From: an uncultured Clostridia bacterium
GTDB lineage: Bacteria; Bacillota; Clostridia; TANB77; CAG-508
Assembly: GCA_948805675.1 (NCBI GenBank)
Contig: CAQIBN010000001.1
Coordinates: 308,048 to 372,047 of the forward strand
Direction: 5' to 3'
DNA length: 64,000 bases
In this document: positions 47,760 to 57,778 of the stretch, one piece after another
Numbering within the stretch: position 1 is the stretch's first letter
Layout of the letters: the number at the start of each line of letters is the position of its first letter
The notes under the pieces: generated by a model
Seen by the model: only the letters and a program-made list of their open reading frames with translations
The model's database searches: none
What the model was told of the DNA's origin: nothing
Made by a program: the position numbers and the translations under genes

Positions 47760-48239
47760 ATGGATAGAATGAAAACTTTTCTTATATATTTAATATTATT
47801 TGTAGCATTATACTTTTTTGTAGATTTTGCATCATTTGCATATATAAAAACAACATATAATGATTTAACCAAATTTGTTATAGATGTTCCAAATCCTAAA
47901 GTTAAGATTGAAGAAGCAAAAGCTACATATATTAATGGATATATAAAAGGTGATTTACTAAATAACACAGAAGAAGAAATACAAAAACAATATTTAAAAT
48001 TTGAATTCTTTTCAGAAAGAGATGTATCACTTGGGAAAAAGTATATAAAAGTAGAAAATTTATCTCCGAATTCTACAAGAGAATTTGAAATTCAGTTTAA
48101 TTTTGAAAATGTAGATAGTTATAAAATAACACTAGCAGAAGAAAGTGAAATACAAAATATTTCTGATGCAGAATTACTATCAGATCCAAAGACAAAAGGA
48201 TTTTTATTAATAACAACATTAATATTATTATATATTTAG
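47760..48239 (+). CDS. Membrane protein with extracellular FxLYD-like domain
   Basis: 159 residues. N-terminal membrane segment (TFLIYLILFVALYFFVD), a beta-rich domain (NGYIKGDLLNNTEEEI, NLSPNSTREFEI) similar to FxLYD domains, and a second hydrophobic segment at the end. GGAG precedes the ATG. Function unknown. Confidence 0.65.
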   Translation: MDRMKTFLIYLILFVALYFFVDFASFAYIKTTYNDLTKFVIDVPNPKVKIEEAKATYINGYIKGDLLNNTEEEIQKQYLKFEFFSERDVSLGKKYIKVENLSPNSTREFEIQFNFENVDSYKITLAEESEIQNISDAELLSDPKTKGFLLITTLILLYI

Positions 48240-48246
48240 AAATAAG

Positions 48247-48276
48247 AGTACTGCAAAAATAATTTTGTAGTACTTT
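48247..48276 (+). terminator. Terminator-like hairpin
   Basis: agtactgcaaaa pairs with ttttgtagtact, then TT. Confidence 0.75.
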
Positions 48277-48399
48277 AATATTAAAATGTACATTTTGCAA
48301 AAAATATAAAAAAAGGTTTGCTATTTTAGAAAATGTGTAATATAATTGTAACAAAAATGAAAACATAATGTAACAAGTATATCTGAAAGGAAGATGCAA

Positions 48400-49404
48400 A
48401 TGTTCAGTTGGGGGCAAGATATTGGAATAGATTTAGGAACAGCTACTGTTATAGCTTATGTAAAAGGTAAAGGAATAGTATTAAGAGAACCTTCTGTAGT
48501 AGCAGTAGATAATAATACAGGTGAAGTATTAGCAGTTGGTAAAGATGCTAGAAGAATGCTTGGTAGAACACCAGGAAATATAGTAGCAACAAGACCTTTA
48601 AGAGATGGAGTGATTTCAAATTATACTGTAACAGAAAAAATGTTAAAGTATTTTATAAATAAAGTATGTGGAAGATTCGTATTTTCTCCAAGAATTATGA
48701 TATGTATTCCATCACAAGTAACAGAAGTAGAAAAAAAAGCTGTTATAGATGCTGCTTCACAAGCAGGAGCAAGAAAAGTATACTTAATAGAAGAACCAAT
48801 AGCAGCAGCAATTGGAGCAGGAATTGATATTTCTAAACCTTGTGGGAATATGGTTGTAGATATAGGTGGAGGAACTACAGATATAGCAGTAATATCTTTA
48901 GGAGGGTCTGTTGTTAATACATCATTAAAAGTGGCAGGAGATAAATTTGATGAAGCGATAATTAGATATATAAAAAGAAAGCACAATGTTATGATAGGTG
49001 AAAGAACAGCAGAAGACCTTAAAATAAATATAGGTTGTGTTTATCCAAAAATTCAAGATACAGAAATGGATGTTAGAGGCAGAGATTTAATAACAGGTCT
49101 TCCTAAAACAATAACAGTATATTCTAGTGAAATGTTAGAAGCACTTATAGAGCCAGCATTAATGATTATAGATGCAGTTCATTCAGTACTTGAAAAAACA
49201 CCACCAGAGCTAGCAGCAGATATAAGTGATAAAGGTATATATATGACTGGTGGAGGTTGTTTAGTAGATGGATTAGATAAGCTTCTACAAGAAAAAACAG
49301 GAATAAATGTTATGATAGCACAAGACACAGTTTCATGTGTGGCTCTAGGAACAGGAAAAGCATTAGATAATTTAGATGCATTAGAAGGCAAAAGTAGAAA
49401 ATAA
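48400..49404 (+). CDS. mreB: Actin-like MreB/Mbl, cell-shape protein
   Basis: 334 residues from ATG 48400 (GAAAGGAAG at 48384-48392). An ATG at 48394 is too close to that site. Actin-fold motifs: IDLGTATVIAYV (phosphate 1), VVDIGGGTTDIAV (phosphate 2), MTGGGCLVDGL (adenosine). It forms filaments under the membrane and guides wall elongation. Confidence 0.95.
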   Translation: MFSWGQDIGIDLGTATVIAYVKGKGIVLREPSVVAVDNNTGEVLAVGKDARRMLGRTPGNIVATRPLRDGVISNYTVTEKMLKYFINKVCGRFVFSPRIMICIPSQVTEVEKKAVIDAASQAGARKVYLIEEPIAAAIGAGIDISKPCGNMVVDIGGGTTDIAVISLGGSVVNTSLKVAGDKFDEAIIRYIKRKHNVMIGERTAEDLKINIGCVYPKIQDTEMDVRGRDLITGLPKTITVYSSEMLEALIEPALMIIDAVHSVLEKTPPELAADISDKGIYMTGGGCLVDGLDKLLQEKTGINVMIAQDTVSCVALGTGKALDNLDALEGKSRK

Positions 49405-49632
49405 GAATATATGTACAATAATATAAATTAAAAATTTGATGTTTAACACAATATTGATAGCTAAAAGGAAGTTATATATACAGTTTCTTTTTACAAAGTT
49501 ATTAGTATTGTGTTTTTTATTATTATGATTTTTAAACAAAAGTATTAACTAGTGTATTATAGAAAATTTTTTCTCTTGCATATTTAAAAATATAATTATA
49601 TAATATTTAAAAATGAAATAAAGGTGAAATTT

Positions 49633-50203
49633 ATGAATAAAACAAAAAGAAAAATTTTTGAAACATCAATGAAATTATTTGCAGAAAAAGGATATGATGC
49701 AACAAGTATAGAAGAAATAACAGCAACAGTAGGTGTTGCAAAAGGCACTTTATATTATCATTTTTCTAGTAAAGAAGAGATATTTAACTTTTTGGTAGAA
49801 GAAGGCGTAAAGTTATTAAAAAATAGTATAACAATAAAAACTACAAAGTTAGATAATAGTATAGATAAGATAAGGGCTATAGTATTAATTCAATTAAAAG
49901 TATTAGTAAAATACGAGGATTTTATGTCTATAGTATTAAGCCAAATATGGGGAACAGGAGCAAGAAGTCAAATTTGTAAAAAATACATATTTGAGTATAT
50001 TACTATGATAGAGGATATAGTTAAAGATGGTATACAAAAAGGTGAATTATTACGGTGGTGATTCTAATGTTATAGCATCAGGTATATTTGGCATGGCCTG
50101 TTCTAGTTTAATATATAAAATGAGAATAGACAAACAAATAGAAATAGACAAATTATATCGTGAAATAGATATGACATATATTATAAAATTGAAAAGATTA
50201 TAA
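49633..50203 (+). CDS. TetR-family regulator, one CGG +1 shift
   Basis: 189 residues with C 50053 skipped, from ATG 49633. The N-terminal HTH (EKGYDATSIEEITATVGVAK) and TLYYHFSSKEEIF are standard TetR. In the C-terminal ligand domain the straight frame ends LLRW and stop, whereas the shift gives GGDSNVIASGIFGMACSS and a proper final helix. Located 157 bases before the acyl-CoA synthetase gene, which it may control. Confidence 0.85.
50053..50055 (+). other. CGG +1 shift site 9 (TTA CGG T) in tetR-like gene
   Basis: After residue 140. Straight reading gives R-W-stop (TGA 50059-50061). Skipping C 50053 gives Gly-Gly-Asp and the final helices. Confidence 0.88.
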
Positions 50204-50359
50204 ATGGAAAATAAATGTATTAAAAAAGAAATAAAAGATTGTAAATAATGGATATATTGATAAATAAGAAAAATAAATTATAAATAGAAAATAATAAATA
50301 AAAGTATTATATAATAAATATAAAATTTATAAACATATTATACAAGGAGTGAATAAACT

Positions 50360-52225
50360 GTGAGAATACTAAAAGATTTTAAAGTACCAAACTTTAAGTT
50401 TCCAAAATTTAAAATGAAAGAATTATCAGAAATAGATGAAGTTAAAGTGGATTATGAAACAATAAAAAAGGCAGAAGAAAATAAAAATAAAAAAGAAGTA
50501 AAGAATTATGAACAAACACATTATAAAACTATAAAGGAAATATTTGAAAGGTCTATAAAAGAATATGCAAAACAGCCTTGTATATTAGAAAAATTTAAAC
50601 CTAAGGAAAATTTCACTACTATTACTTTTAAAGAATTTGGAGAAGATGTTTATAACTTAGGAACAGGACTTACAGAGAAATTTAATTTAAAAGATACTAG
50701 AATTGTTATAATAGGAGAAAATACTTATCATTGGTATATTTCATATATGGCAATGCTTTGTGGAGTTGGTATTGCAGTTCCAGTGGATAAAGAATTACCA
50801 GAAAATGAAATTGAAAATGTAATTAGAAGAGCTAAAGCTTCAGCAGTTATATATTCATGCAAAAAGAAAGATGCAATAAAAAAAGTTCAAGATAAATTAC
50901 CAGAAGTTAAATATTTTATTCAAATGAATTCAGATGAAAATTTGAATGGAAGAGATGTAGGATTAAATTATATTATAAAAGAAGGAAAAAAGATAATACA
51001 AGATGGAAATAATAACTTTATGAAAATAAAAATAGATCCAGAAGAATTTAAAGTTCTTATATTCACTTCTGGAACTACATCAAATTCAAAAGGTGTAATG
51101 ATTTGTAATAGAAATTTAGCAGAAAATATAAATGCAGTTTCAGCATATGTAAAATTAACTACTGATGATAGATTAATGTCTATTTTGCCATTACATCATA
51201 CATATGAATCAACAATAGGATTTTTACTTCCTTTTGCAGTTGGTGCATCTATTAGTGTATGCCAAGGATTAAAATATATTGTACCAAATTTACAAGAAAC
51301 AAAACCAACAGCCATATTAACAGTACCTTTACTTGTAGAAAATTTATATAAGAAAATAAATGCCAACATTAAAAAAAGCAAAAAAGATGGTATTGTTAAT
51401 TCAATGATTCATGTATCAAATGCTTTAAAAACAATTGGTGTAGATATAAAAAGAAAAGTATTTAATGAAATTTATGAAAATTTAGGTGGTAAGATAAGAA
51501 TTATTGTTTCTGCTGCAGCTCCAATTGATGCTAAAATTGGGAAATGGGTAGAAGATATTGGAATTACATTTTTACAAGGGTATGGACTAACAGAAACAGC
51601 TCCAATAGCTGCTCTTACTCCAGAGTTTAAGCCAAAAGTTGGCTCTGCAGGAAAAGCAGTAACATGTGCAGAAATAAAAATAGATAATCCAAATGAAAAT
51701 GGTGAAGGAGAAGTTTTAATAAAAAGTTCTACTTTAATGCTAGGATATTATGAAGATAAAAAAGCAACAGATGAAGTAGTAAAGAATGGTTGGTTCCATT
51801 CAGGTGATGTAGGATATTTAGATGATGAAGGGTATTTATATATAACAGGAAGGTCTAAAAATGTAATTGTTACTCAAAATGGAAAAAATATATATCCAGA
51901 AGAGATTGAATTAATGCTTGCAAATATCCCAGAAATAGCCGAATGTATGGTATATGGAAAAGAAGAACCTGGAAATAAAGAATTAATTATTTCTGTAAAG
52001 GTAATTCCAAATTATGAAGAAATTCAAAATAAACATGGAAAAGATTTAAGTAAAGAACAAATACATGATATAATATGGCAAGAAATAAAAAATGTAAATA
52101 GAAAATTAACATCATATAAAGCAATAAAGAATTTAGAGATTAAAGAAGATGAATTTGAAAAAACCACTACTATGAAAATAAAAAGATATAAAGAGATAAA
52201 AAAAGATGAAGGAAAAAACAAGTAA
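50360..52225 (+). CDS. Long-chain acyl-CoA synthetase (AMP-forming)
   Basis: 621 residues. P-loop-like FTSGTTSNSKGVM, GYGLTETAP, and the hinge/A8 region GDVGYLDDEGYLYITGRSKN then NIYPEEIE. It activates fatty acids to acyl-AMP and then acyl-CoA. GTG 50360 follows AAGGAGTG. The N-terminal 60 residues are charged and extra compared with the usual enzyme. A TetR regulator gene lies before it. Confidence 0.88.
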   Translation: MRILKDFKVPNFKFPKFKMKELSEIDEVKVDYETIKKAEENKNKKEVKNYEQTHYKTIKEIFERSIKEYAKQPCILEKFKPKENFTTITFKEFGEDVYNLGTGLTEKFNLKDTRIVIIGENTYHWYISYMAMLCGVGIAVPVDKELPENEIENVIRRAKASAVIYSCKKKDAIKKVQDKLPEVKYFIQMNSDENLNGRDVGLNYIIKEGKKIIQDGNNNFMKIKIDPEEFKVLIFTSGTTSNSKGVMICNRNLAENINAVSAYVKLTTDDRLMSILPLHHTYESTIGFLLPFAVGASISVCQGLKYIVPNLQETKPTAILTVPLLVENLYKKINANIKKSKKDGIVNSMIHVSNALKTIGVDIKRKVFNEIYENLGGKIRIIVSAAAPIDAKIGKWVEDIGITFLQGYGLTETAPIAALTPEFKPKVGSAGKAVTCAEIKIDNPNENGEGEVLIKSSTLMLGYYEDKKATDEVVKNGWFHSGDVGYLDDEGYLYITGRSKNVIVTQNGKNIYPEEIELMLANIPEIAECMVYGKEEPGNKELIISVKVIPNYEEIQNKHGKDLSKEQIHDIIWQEIKNVNRKLTSYKAIKNLEIKEDEFEKTTTMKIKRYKEIKKDEGKNK

Positions 52226-52355
52226 TATTTTTGTAATAAAAATGTAATGAAATCGAAATATAATTTTTAGTAAATCCTCTTGTAGTTTTTTGTTGAACAG
52301 TGTATAATAAATATTGTTAGAAGTAATACATAGGACAAAGGAGGGAAGGTTTACA

Positions 52356-53183
52356 ATGTCTAAATCTGGCATAGTAAACGTGAGAATGGTAATCACGGAA
52401 GAAAAAATATTATCTAATATAGATAAAATACAAAAATTAATTAATCCAAAAAGCAAGAAACAAATTGTACAATTAGAAGAAGATACAATGTTTAAAGATT
52501 TAGTACAATCTATTAAGGATTATTTAACTGAGTATCCAAATAAGAAAAACTTTCCAAATAGTGTTTATAAATCTGCCTATGGATTAGTGGAATATGCAAC
52601 AAATCAATTTGAAGAAAATACAAAAAAAATAGAAGAATTAATTATCCAAAGAGAAAATAATATTGCATTAGCTGCAAAATTAAAAAAAGCACTTAATATG
52701 GTAATAAATAAGGAACCAGATTGGAAAAATAAAATTCAAAAATTATCTGAAAATTTTTCAGAAGAAATAATAGATACATTAGGCTCTATAGGAAGAGCTA
52801 GGTCAAAAAAATCTCAAAATTTTCAAGATGGAGTCAAATTGATTAATGCAAAAGTAGCAAATCTAGAATCAAATTTACATATAGAAATAGATATGGAAAG
52901 AATAGAAGATAGATCAAAAGCATTAAGCTTCATAGGTATAGAAATAGCAGAAGCTCTTAAAGAAATACCTGTACCAGAAGAACAAGAAAATATTCAAGAA
53001 GTACAACAAGAGAATTCTTTAGACGAGCAATATATTAATGAAACTAGAGTCAATATAAAACCATCACTATGGGAAAGATTTAAAAATACAAAATTAATAA
53101 GAGCAATAAGATATGTTATGAAGATAAAAGTAGTGTTAGAGCTTCCAGAAGCTTTGCCAGAACCTACACATGGAGAGCATTAG
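52356..53183 (+). CDS. Hypothetical protein, 275 residues
   Basis: ATG 52356 after AAAGGAGGG. Start MSKSGIVNVRMVITEEKILS, then long amphipathic helices with high Lys/Glu and a C-terminal basic amphipathic segment (LWERFKNTKLIRAIRYVMKI). Probably cytoplasmic or peripheral at the membrane. ACG GAA shows an out-of-frame CGG without break. Family not recognised. Confidence 0.65.
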   Translation: MSKSGIVNVRMVITEEKILSNIDKIQKLINPKSKKQIVQLEEDTMFKDLVQSIKDYLTEYPNKKNFPNSVYKSAYGLVEYATNQFEENTKKIEELIIQRENNIALAAKLKKALNMVINKEPDWKNKIQKLSENFSEEIIDTLGSIGRARSKKSQNFQDGVKLINAKVANLESNLHIEIDMERIEDRSKALSFIGIEIAEALKEIPVPEEQENIQEVQQENSLDEQYINETRVNIKPSLWERFKNTKLIRAIRYVMKIKVVLELPEALPEPTHGEH

Positions 53184-53198
53184 AAGAATAATTTATTT

Positions 53199-53231
53199 GA
53201 AGTTTGACAAATTAAATTATTGTCAAACTTC
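53199..53231 (+). terminator. Terminator hairpin
   Basis: gaagtttgacaa (53199-53210) pairs perfectly with ttgtcaaacttc (53220-53231). Confidence 0.8.
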
Positions 53232-53418
53232 TAAATATTTTATATTAACATCATAATTTATATTATGTATAAATTAAATATTTAAGCTTTTATAAAATAT
53301 AATTAATTATATTTAAAATTTATTATTATAAATATTCTATTTTAATAGGATTTTATGCATTTATAAAAATACAACTAATTATCAATTAAATAAAATTAAA
53401 AAAATATAATTAAAAGTA

Positions 53419-53447
53419 TTGACATCATAAAAAAAATAGTATATACT
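53419..53447 (+). promoter_or_regulatory. Promoter of the tRNA pair
   Basis: TTGACA 53419-53424, 17-base spacer, TATACT 53442-53447, 21 bases before the first tRNA. Confidence 0.88.
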
Positions 53448-53467
53448 TAATCTCGCATTGAAGAGAT

Positions 53468-53544
53468 GCGCCCTTAGCTCAGTTGGTCAGAGCAACCGGC
53501 TCATAACCGGTGGGTCCAAGGTTCGAATCCTTGAGGGCGCACCA
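53468..53544 (+). tRNA. tRNA with CAT anticodon (elongator Met, or Ile2)
   Basis: Acceptor gcgccct/agggcgc, anticodon arm accgg-ctcataa-ccggt, TTCGAAT T-loop, CCA encoded. CAT could be elongator Met or the lysidine-modified Ile tRNA. Met is more likely from the acceptor sequence. Confidence 0.93.
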
Positions 53545-53595
53545 TTTTAATTTAAAAATGTGAATAAATGTGGCTTAGCCACATTTATTATATAT

Positions 53596-53681
53596 GGGTA
53601 GTTGGGTGAGTGGCTAAAACCATCAGACTGTAAATCTGACCTCATTTGAGTTCCCTGGTTCGAATCCAGGACTGCCCACCA
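53596..53681 (+). tRNA. tRNA-Tyr (anticodon GTA)
   Basis: Acceptor gggtagt/actgccc, anticodon loop ctgtaaa, long variable arm typical of bacterial tRNA-Tyr, CCA encoded at 53679-53681. Confidence 0.93.
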
Positions 53682-53721
53682 ACAACGTTTCTGTTCGAAC
53701 TAATGGAACAGAATTGATACA

Positions 53722-53758
53722 AAATCAATCAGAAAATAAAATCTGGTTGATTTTTTTG
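53722..53758 (+). terminator. Terminator after tRNA-Tyr
   Basis: aaatcaatcaga pairs with tctggttgattt, then TTTT. Confidence 0.75.
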
Positions 53759-53849
53759 TTACCTAAAAACAATATGAAATCATCAAAACGAAAGTATGGT
53801 GTTAAAAATGAAGATTATTAAGCAAAGACTAGAATTTGAGGAATGTCTA

Positions 53850-54300
53850 AAACAACGACTTAAATTTATATGTGAGCTTTCTAAGGTTATTCCTACTTTT
53901 ATCAATAGTAGCATTAGATTAGTAATTTGCTTTAACTTTTCTGTACTTAAGTGTTCAATTTCTCATTCTTTTCCTCTTTCTAAATCAAATCCATCTTCAA
54001 CAATATATTTATAGAAATTATCTTGTAGTTTTTATAACTGTCGTTGCCTTTTCAATATTTACTATTCACTACAAGCAATTTTTTGACTTGATTTTTGTTC
54101 TTATCTTTAGTTTGAATAACTGGAACAAATAAATTTATCAATTGTAATAGCACTTTGGTTTTTCCAATTAATTTCAATATTATTAAATCTTTTATTTTGG
54201 AGATTATTAAGTATTTTTATATCATTATTTTAGATTGATTTAGTGAATCGAACTTATTATCTATATTACCTATTATACTGGATAAAGTAAAGGAGAAATA
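53850..54300 (-). pseudogene. Decayed mobilisation-protein-like remnant
   Basis: On the minus strand fragments such as KYIVEDGFDLERGKE and EIEHLSTEKLKQITNL are reminiscent of the Mob/Pre plasmid recombination family, but stops interrupt them. No intact frame remains and no insertion ends are visible. It lies just behind tRNA-Tyr, a common integration site. The rest of the 53759-54436 interval shows nothing else. Confidence 0.4.
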
Positions 54301-54436
54301 AACGTTTTACGTTAGACTTTCATTAACAAAAGTTTTTCGCAAAATTAAAAAATAGGCAAAACTTATTATTGTAATAAAAAAACATATATGATATAAAATA
54401 AATGAATAAAAAATGATTATATATTTGGGGGATAAA

Positions 54437-55333
54437 ATGAATTTACAGAAAGTATATTTTCAATCTGAAGATGGAGTAGAATTATGTGGTTTATTACATG
54501 AGCCATACAATAAAACAGAAGAAATAATAATTGCTGTACATGGAATGCAAAGTAATTGTATGAAGAAAAGAGATGATATATTAGCACAAGAGATTACTAA
54601 AAACAATATATCATATTTCTGTTTTAATAATAGAGGTCATGATTTGATTAATTCTATTACTAAAAGGTATAATGGAAAAACAGATAAGATATTATCAGGT
54701 TCTAGTTTGGAATGTGTTCAAGATGGTTATTATGATATTAAAACAGCAATTTTAAAAATGTTAGAAAAGGGATATAAGAAAATTCATCTACAAGGTCATA
54801 GTTTAGGGTGTACAAAAATTGTATATACATATATAAAAATGAAAAGTCAAAATGAAATAGAATTACTAAGTAAAATAAAGTCGATAATGTTATTATCAAT
54901 GGTAGATGTACCAGTTGCAATTAACTTCTTTTTTCAAAATGATATATACAAATTGATTTCTGATATGGAAAAAGAACAAAAAGAAGGTAATGGAAAAAAG
55001 GTAATGTTAATAGAAGGTGCAACATTTCCGATGTGTCCAGATACATTTTTGAATTTTGCAAAAAACAATAAAGATATAGATTTTGCTAGATATGGTGATG
55101 AATTATTTGACTTTAAAGAATTAAATAAGATAGAAGTACCAATATTTATGAGATGGGGAAATAAAAATGAATTAATTATGCAAGAAGCGGATAAATTAGT
55201 AGAAATGATGAGAAATAAAATTAAAAATAAAGAATGTGATATTGGATATATTGACGGAGCAGGACACAATTATAAAGGAAAAGAAATCGAACTTGCGAGT
55301 CAAATTATTGATTTTTTAATTAATAAGTCATAA
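54437..55333 (+). CDS. Alpha/beta-hydrolase family protein
   Basis: 298 residues from ATG 54437, 6 bases after TGGGGG. Oxyanion region AVHGMQSN, nucleophile elbow GHSLGCTK (Ser), and a late His in GAGHNYKG, with an Asp before. Serine hydrolase or esterase in the cytoplasm; substrate unknown. No signal peptide. Confidence 0.85.
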   Translation: MNLQKVYFQSEDGVELCGLLHEPYNKTEEIIIAVHGMQSNCMKKRDDILAQEITKNNISYFCFNNRGHDLINSITKRYNGKTDKILSGSSLECVQDGYYDIKTAILKMLEKGYKKIHLQGHSLGCTKIVYTYIKMKSQNEIELLSKIKSIMLLSMVDVPVAINFFFQNDIYKLISDMEKEQKEGNGKKVMLIEGATFPMCPDTFLNFAKNNKDIDFARYGDELFDFKELNKIEVPIFMRWGNKNELIMQEADKLVEMMRNKIKNKECDIGYIDGAGHNYKGKEIELASQIIDFLINKS

Positions 55334-55411
55334 ACAAAGATTGTAGAGAAGAACTAATAAATGTATTAAAATCTAAAGTTGAAAGATATGAAAAAATAAA
55401 TAATTATAAAG

Positions 55412-55466
55412 AAGCAAAACTAAAATATATAATTAATTATTATTGAATATATAGTTTTGCTTTTTG
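55412..55466 (+). terminator. Terminator hairpin
   Basis: aagcaaaacta (55412-55422) pairs with tagttttgctt (55452-55462) followed by TTT. Confidence 0.75.
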
Positions 55467-55541
55467 ATTTAAGTTATAAATCATTGTAAAAATTAAATTC
55501 ATATGATATAAATGAAAATATACACAAGAAGGAGGTTATTT

Positions 55542-56369
55542 ATGAAAATAACAGATGTAAAAGCTTTAGAAAAAATTGCAAATGATATACGTATAGGAAT
55601 TATAGAAGCTGTTTATAATGGTAAATCTGGTCATCCAGGAGGGTCTTTATCTTGTGCAGATATTTTAGCAGTGTTATATTTTAATCAAATGAATATAGAT
55701 TCTAAAAATCCTAATGCAAAACAAAGAGATAGATTTGTATTGTCAAAAGGACATTGTTCACCAGCTTTATATAGTACACTTGCAAGAAAAGGATATTTTG
55801 AAAAAGAAAAGTTAATAAGTTTTAGAAATATAGAAAGTAATTTGCAAGGACATCCAGATATGAATAAAGTTCCAGGAGTTGATATGACAAGTGGTTCTTT
55901 AGGACAAGGGTTATCTGTAGCAAATGGAATGGCACTTTCTTCTAAATTAAATAAAGATGGATATAGAGTATATTGTTTACTTGGAGATGGAGAAATCCAA
56001 GAAGGTCAAATTTGGGAAGCAGTAATGAGTGCAGTTAAATATAAATTAGATAATTTATGTGTAATAGTAGATAATAATAATTTACAAATAGATGGAACAA
56101 TTGAAGAAGTAAAGGGATTAACAAATATTAACAAAAAATTTGAAAGTTTTGGATTTGAAGTTATACAAATAGATGGAAATAATATAGAAGAAGTATTAAA
56201 TGCTTTTAATGTTGCAAAACAGATAAAAGAAAAACCAACAGTAATAATAGCAAAAACAATAAAAGGAAAAGGTGTATCATATATGGAGAATAATGCTTCA
56301 TGGCATGGAAAAGCACCAAATGAAGAAGAATATAAAAAAGCTATAGATGAACTTAAATATAATTTATAA
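55542..56369 (+). CDS. Transketolase, N-terminal subunit
   Basis: 275 residues. AGGAGG precedes ATG 55542. Thiamine-diphosphate motif GDGEIQEGQIWEA through DNNNLQIDG, and early GHPGGSLSCAD. The protein ends where the subunit ends, and the C-terminal subunit is encoded by the next gene (56525), as in Clostridia with split transketolase. It transfers two-carbon units in the pentose phosphate pathway. Confidence 0.93.
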   Translation: MKITDVKALEKIANDIRIGIIEAVYNGKSGHPGGSLSCADILAVLYFNQMNIDSKNPNAKQRDRFVLSKGHCSPALYSTLARKGYFEKEKLISFRNIESNLQGHPDMNKVPGVDMTSGSLGQGLSVANGMALSSKLNKDGYRVYCLLGDGEIQEGQIWEAVMSAVKYKLDNLCVIVDNNNLQIDGTIEEVKGLTNINKKFESFGFEVIQIDGNNIEEVLNAFNVAKQIKEKPTVIIAKTIKGKGVSYMENNASWHGKAPNEEEYKKAIDELKYNL

Positions 56370-56524
56370 GTTTTCTATCAAAATTGAAAAATGAAAGAAT
56401 AAAAAATGATATAACAATAAACAGTGTGAAGGGTAACTTGTTATAAATAAGAATATGAAAATAATGTTATAAAAAACAAAAGAGTAATGGTTATCATTTT
56501 TTTATCTAAAAAGGAAGGATATAT

Positions 56525-57461
56525 ATGAATTTAACTAAGAAAATTGCAACAAGACAAAGCTATGGAGAAGCTTTAAAAGAACTAGGGGAAATAAATAAAG
56601 ATATTGTTGTATTAGATGCAGATTTATCATCTGCGACAAAAACAAATATCTTTGCAAAAGCATTCCCAGAAAGATTTTTTGAAATGGGAATTTCAGAACA
56701 AGATATGATAGGAACTGCAGCACGGTTTTGCAACATGTGGCAAAATACCATATGCAAGTACTTTTGCTATGTTTGCTACAGGTAGGGCATATGATCAAAT
56801 AAGAAATAGTATTTGTTATCCAAATTTAAATGTAAAAATATGCGCAACACATGCAGGAGTGACTGTTGGAGAAGATGGAGCAACACATCAGATGCTAGAA
56901 GATATTAGTTTAATGAGAACTGTACCCAATATGACAGTTATATCTACATCAGATGATATTCAAACAAAATGGGCTGTTAAAGAAATTTCTAAAATAGATG
57001 GACCAGTATATTTAAGATTATCAAGATTAGCTACTCCTATAATATATGATGAAAATGAAGAGTTTGAAATAGGGAAAGGAATTCAAATAGGAAAAGGAAA
57101 AGATGCAACTATTTTTGCAACAGGTATTACAGTTTCAGAAGCATTAAAAGCACAAGAAGAATTAAAGAAGAGCAATATAAATATAAGAGTTGTAGATATT
57201 CATACAATAAAGCCAATAGACAAAGAATTAATTGTAAAGTGTGCAAAAGAAACAGATAGAATAATTGTAATAGAAGATCATAGTATAATTGGAGGACTTG
57301 GCTCAGCTATTTGTGAAGTTTTGTCAGAAGGATATCCTTGTTTAATAACAAGAATGGGAATAAAAGATACATTTGGTAAATCTGGAAAAGCGGAGGAATT
57401 AATAAAGTATTTTAATATTGATGCTGACTCAATTATAGAAGAAGTAAAAAATAAAAAATGA
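56525..57461 (+). CDS. Transketolase, C-terminal subunit, one CGG +1 shift
   Basis: 311 residues with C 56723 skipped. Start MNLTKKIATRQSYGEAL, then EMGISEQDMIGTAA joined by the shift to GFATCGKIPYAST, the conserved pyrimidine-binding region, and RAYDQIRNSICYP. The C-terminal domain (GIQIGKGKDATIFATG) is complete. AAAGGAAGG precedes the ATG. Partner of the gene at 55542. Without the shift only the first 77 residues would be made. Confidence 0.92.
56723..56725 (+). other. CGG +1 shift site 10 (GCA CGG T) in transketolase C-subunit
   Basis: After residue 66. The straight frame runs only to a TAG at 56783-56785. Skipping C 56723 gives the AAGFA motif of transketolases. Confidence 0.92.
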
Positions 57462-57462
57462 T

Positions 57463-57521
57463 GGGTATTGTGAAAAGTTGCCAAAATTGATAGGGTATTT
57501 TGGCAACTTTTAATAATACCC
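57463..57521 (+). terminator. Terminator hairpin
   Basis: aaaagttgccaaaa pairs with ttttggcaactttt, extended by gggtatt/aataccc. The following 250 bases to ftsE contain no gene. Confidence 0.85.
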
Positions 57522-57778
57522 AGACTAATTTCTCTATTATGAAATTTACAATTTGTCAAAAGAACATCCACTTAAAAAAATCACATTTGAGTAGAGAAAT
57601 GTGAATTTTTTGTGAATTCTGAAAAATGAAGAAAATAGGAGAAAAATAGTATAAAAGCCAAACAAAGGTAATTTTTGTACTATTTTTTTCTAAATAAGCT
57701 ATTGCAAATAAAACGTTTTACTGATATCATAAATAAAAAAATTAATAAAAATGTCTTTTTTATGTAAGGAGCTTTAAA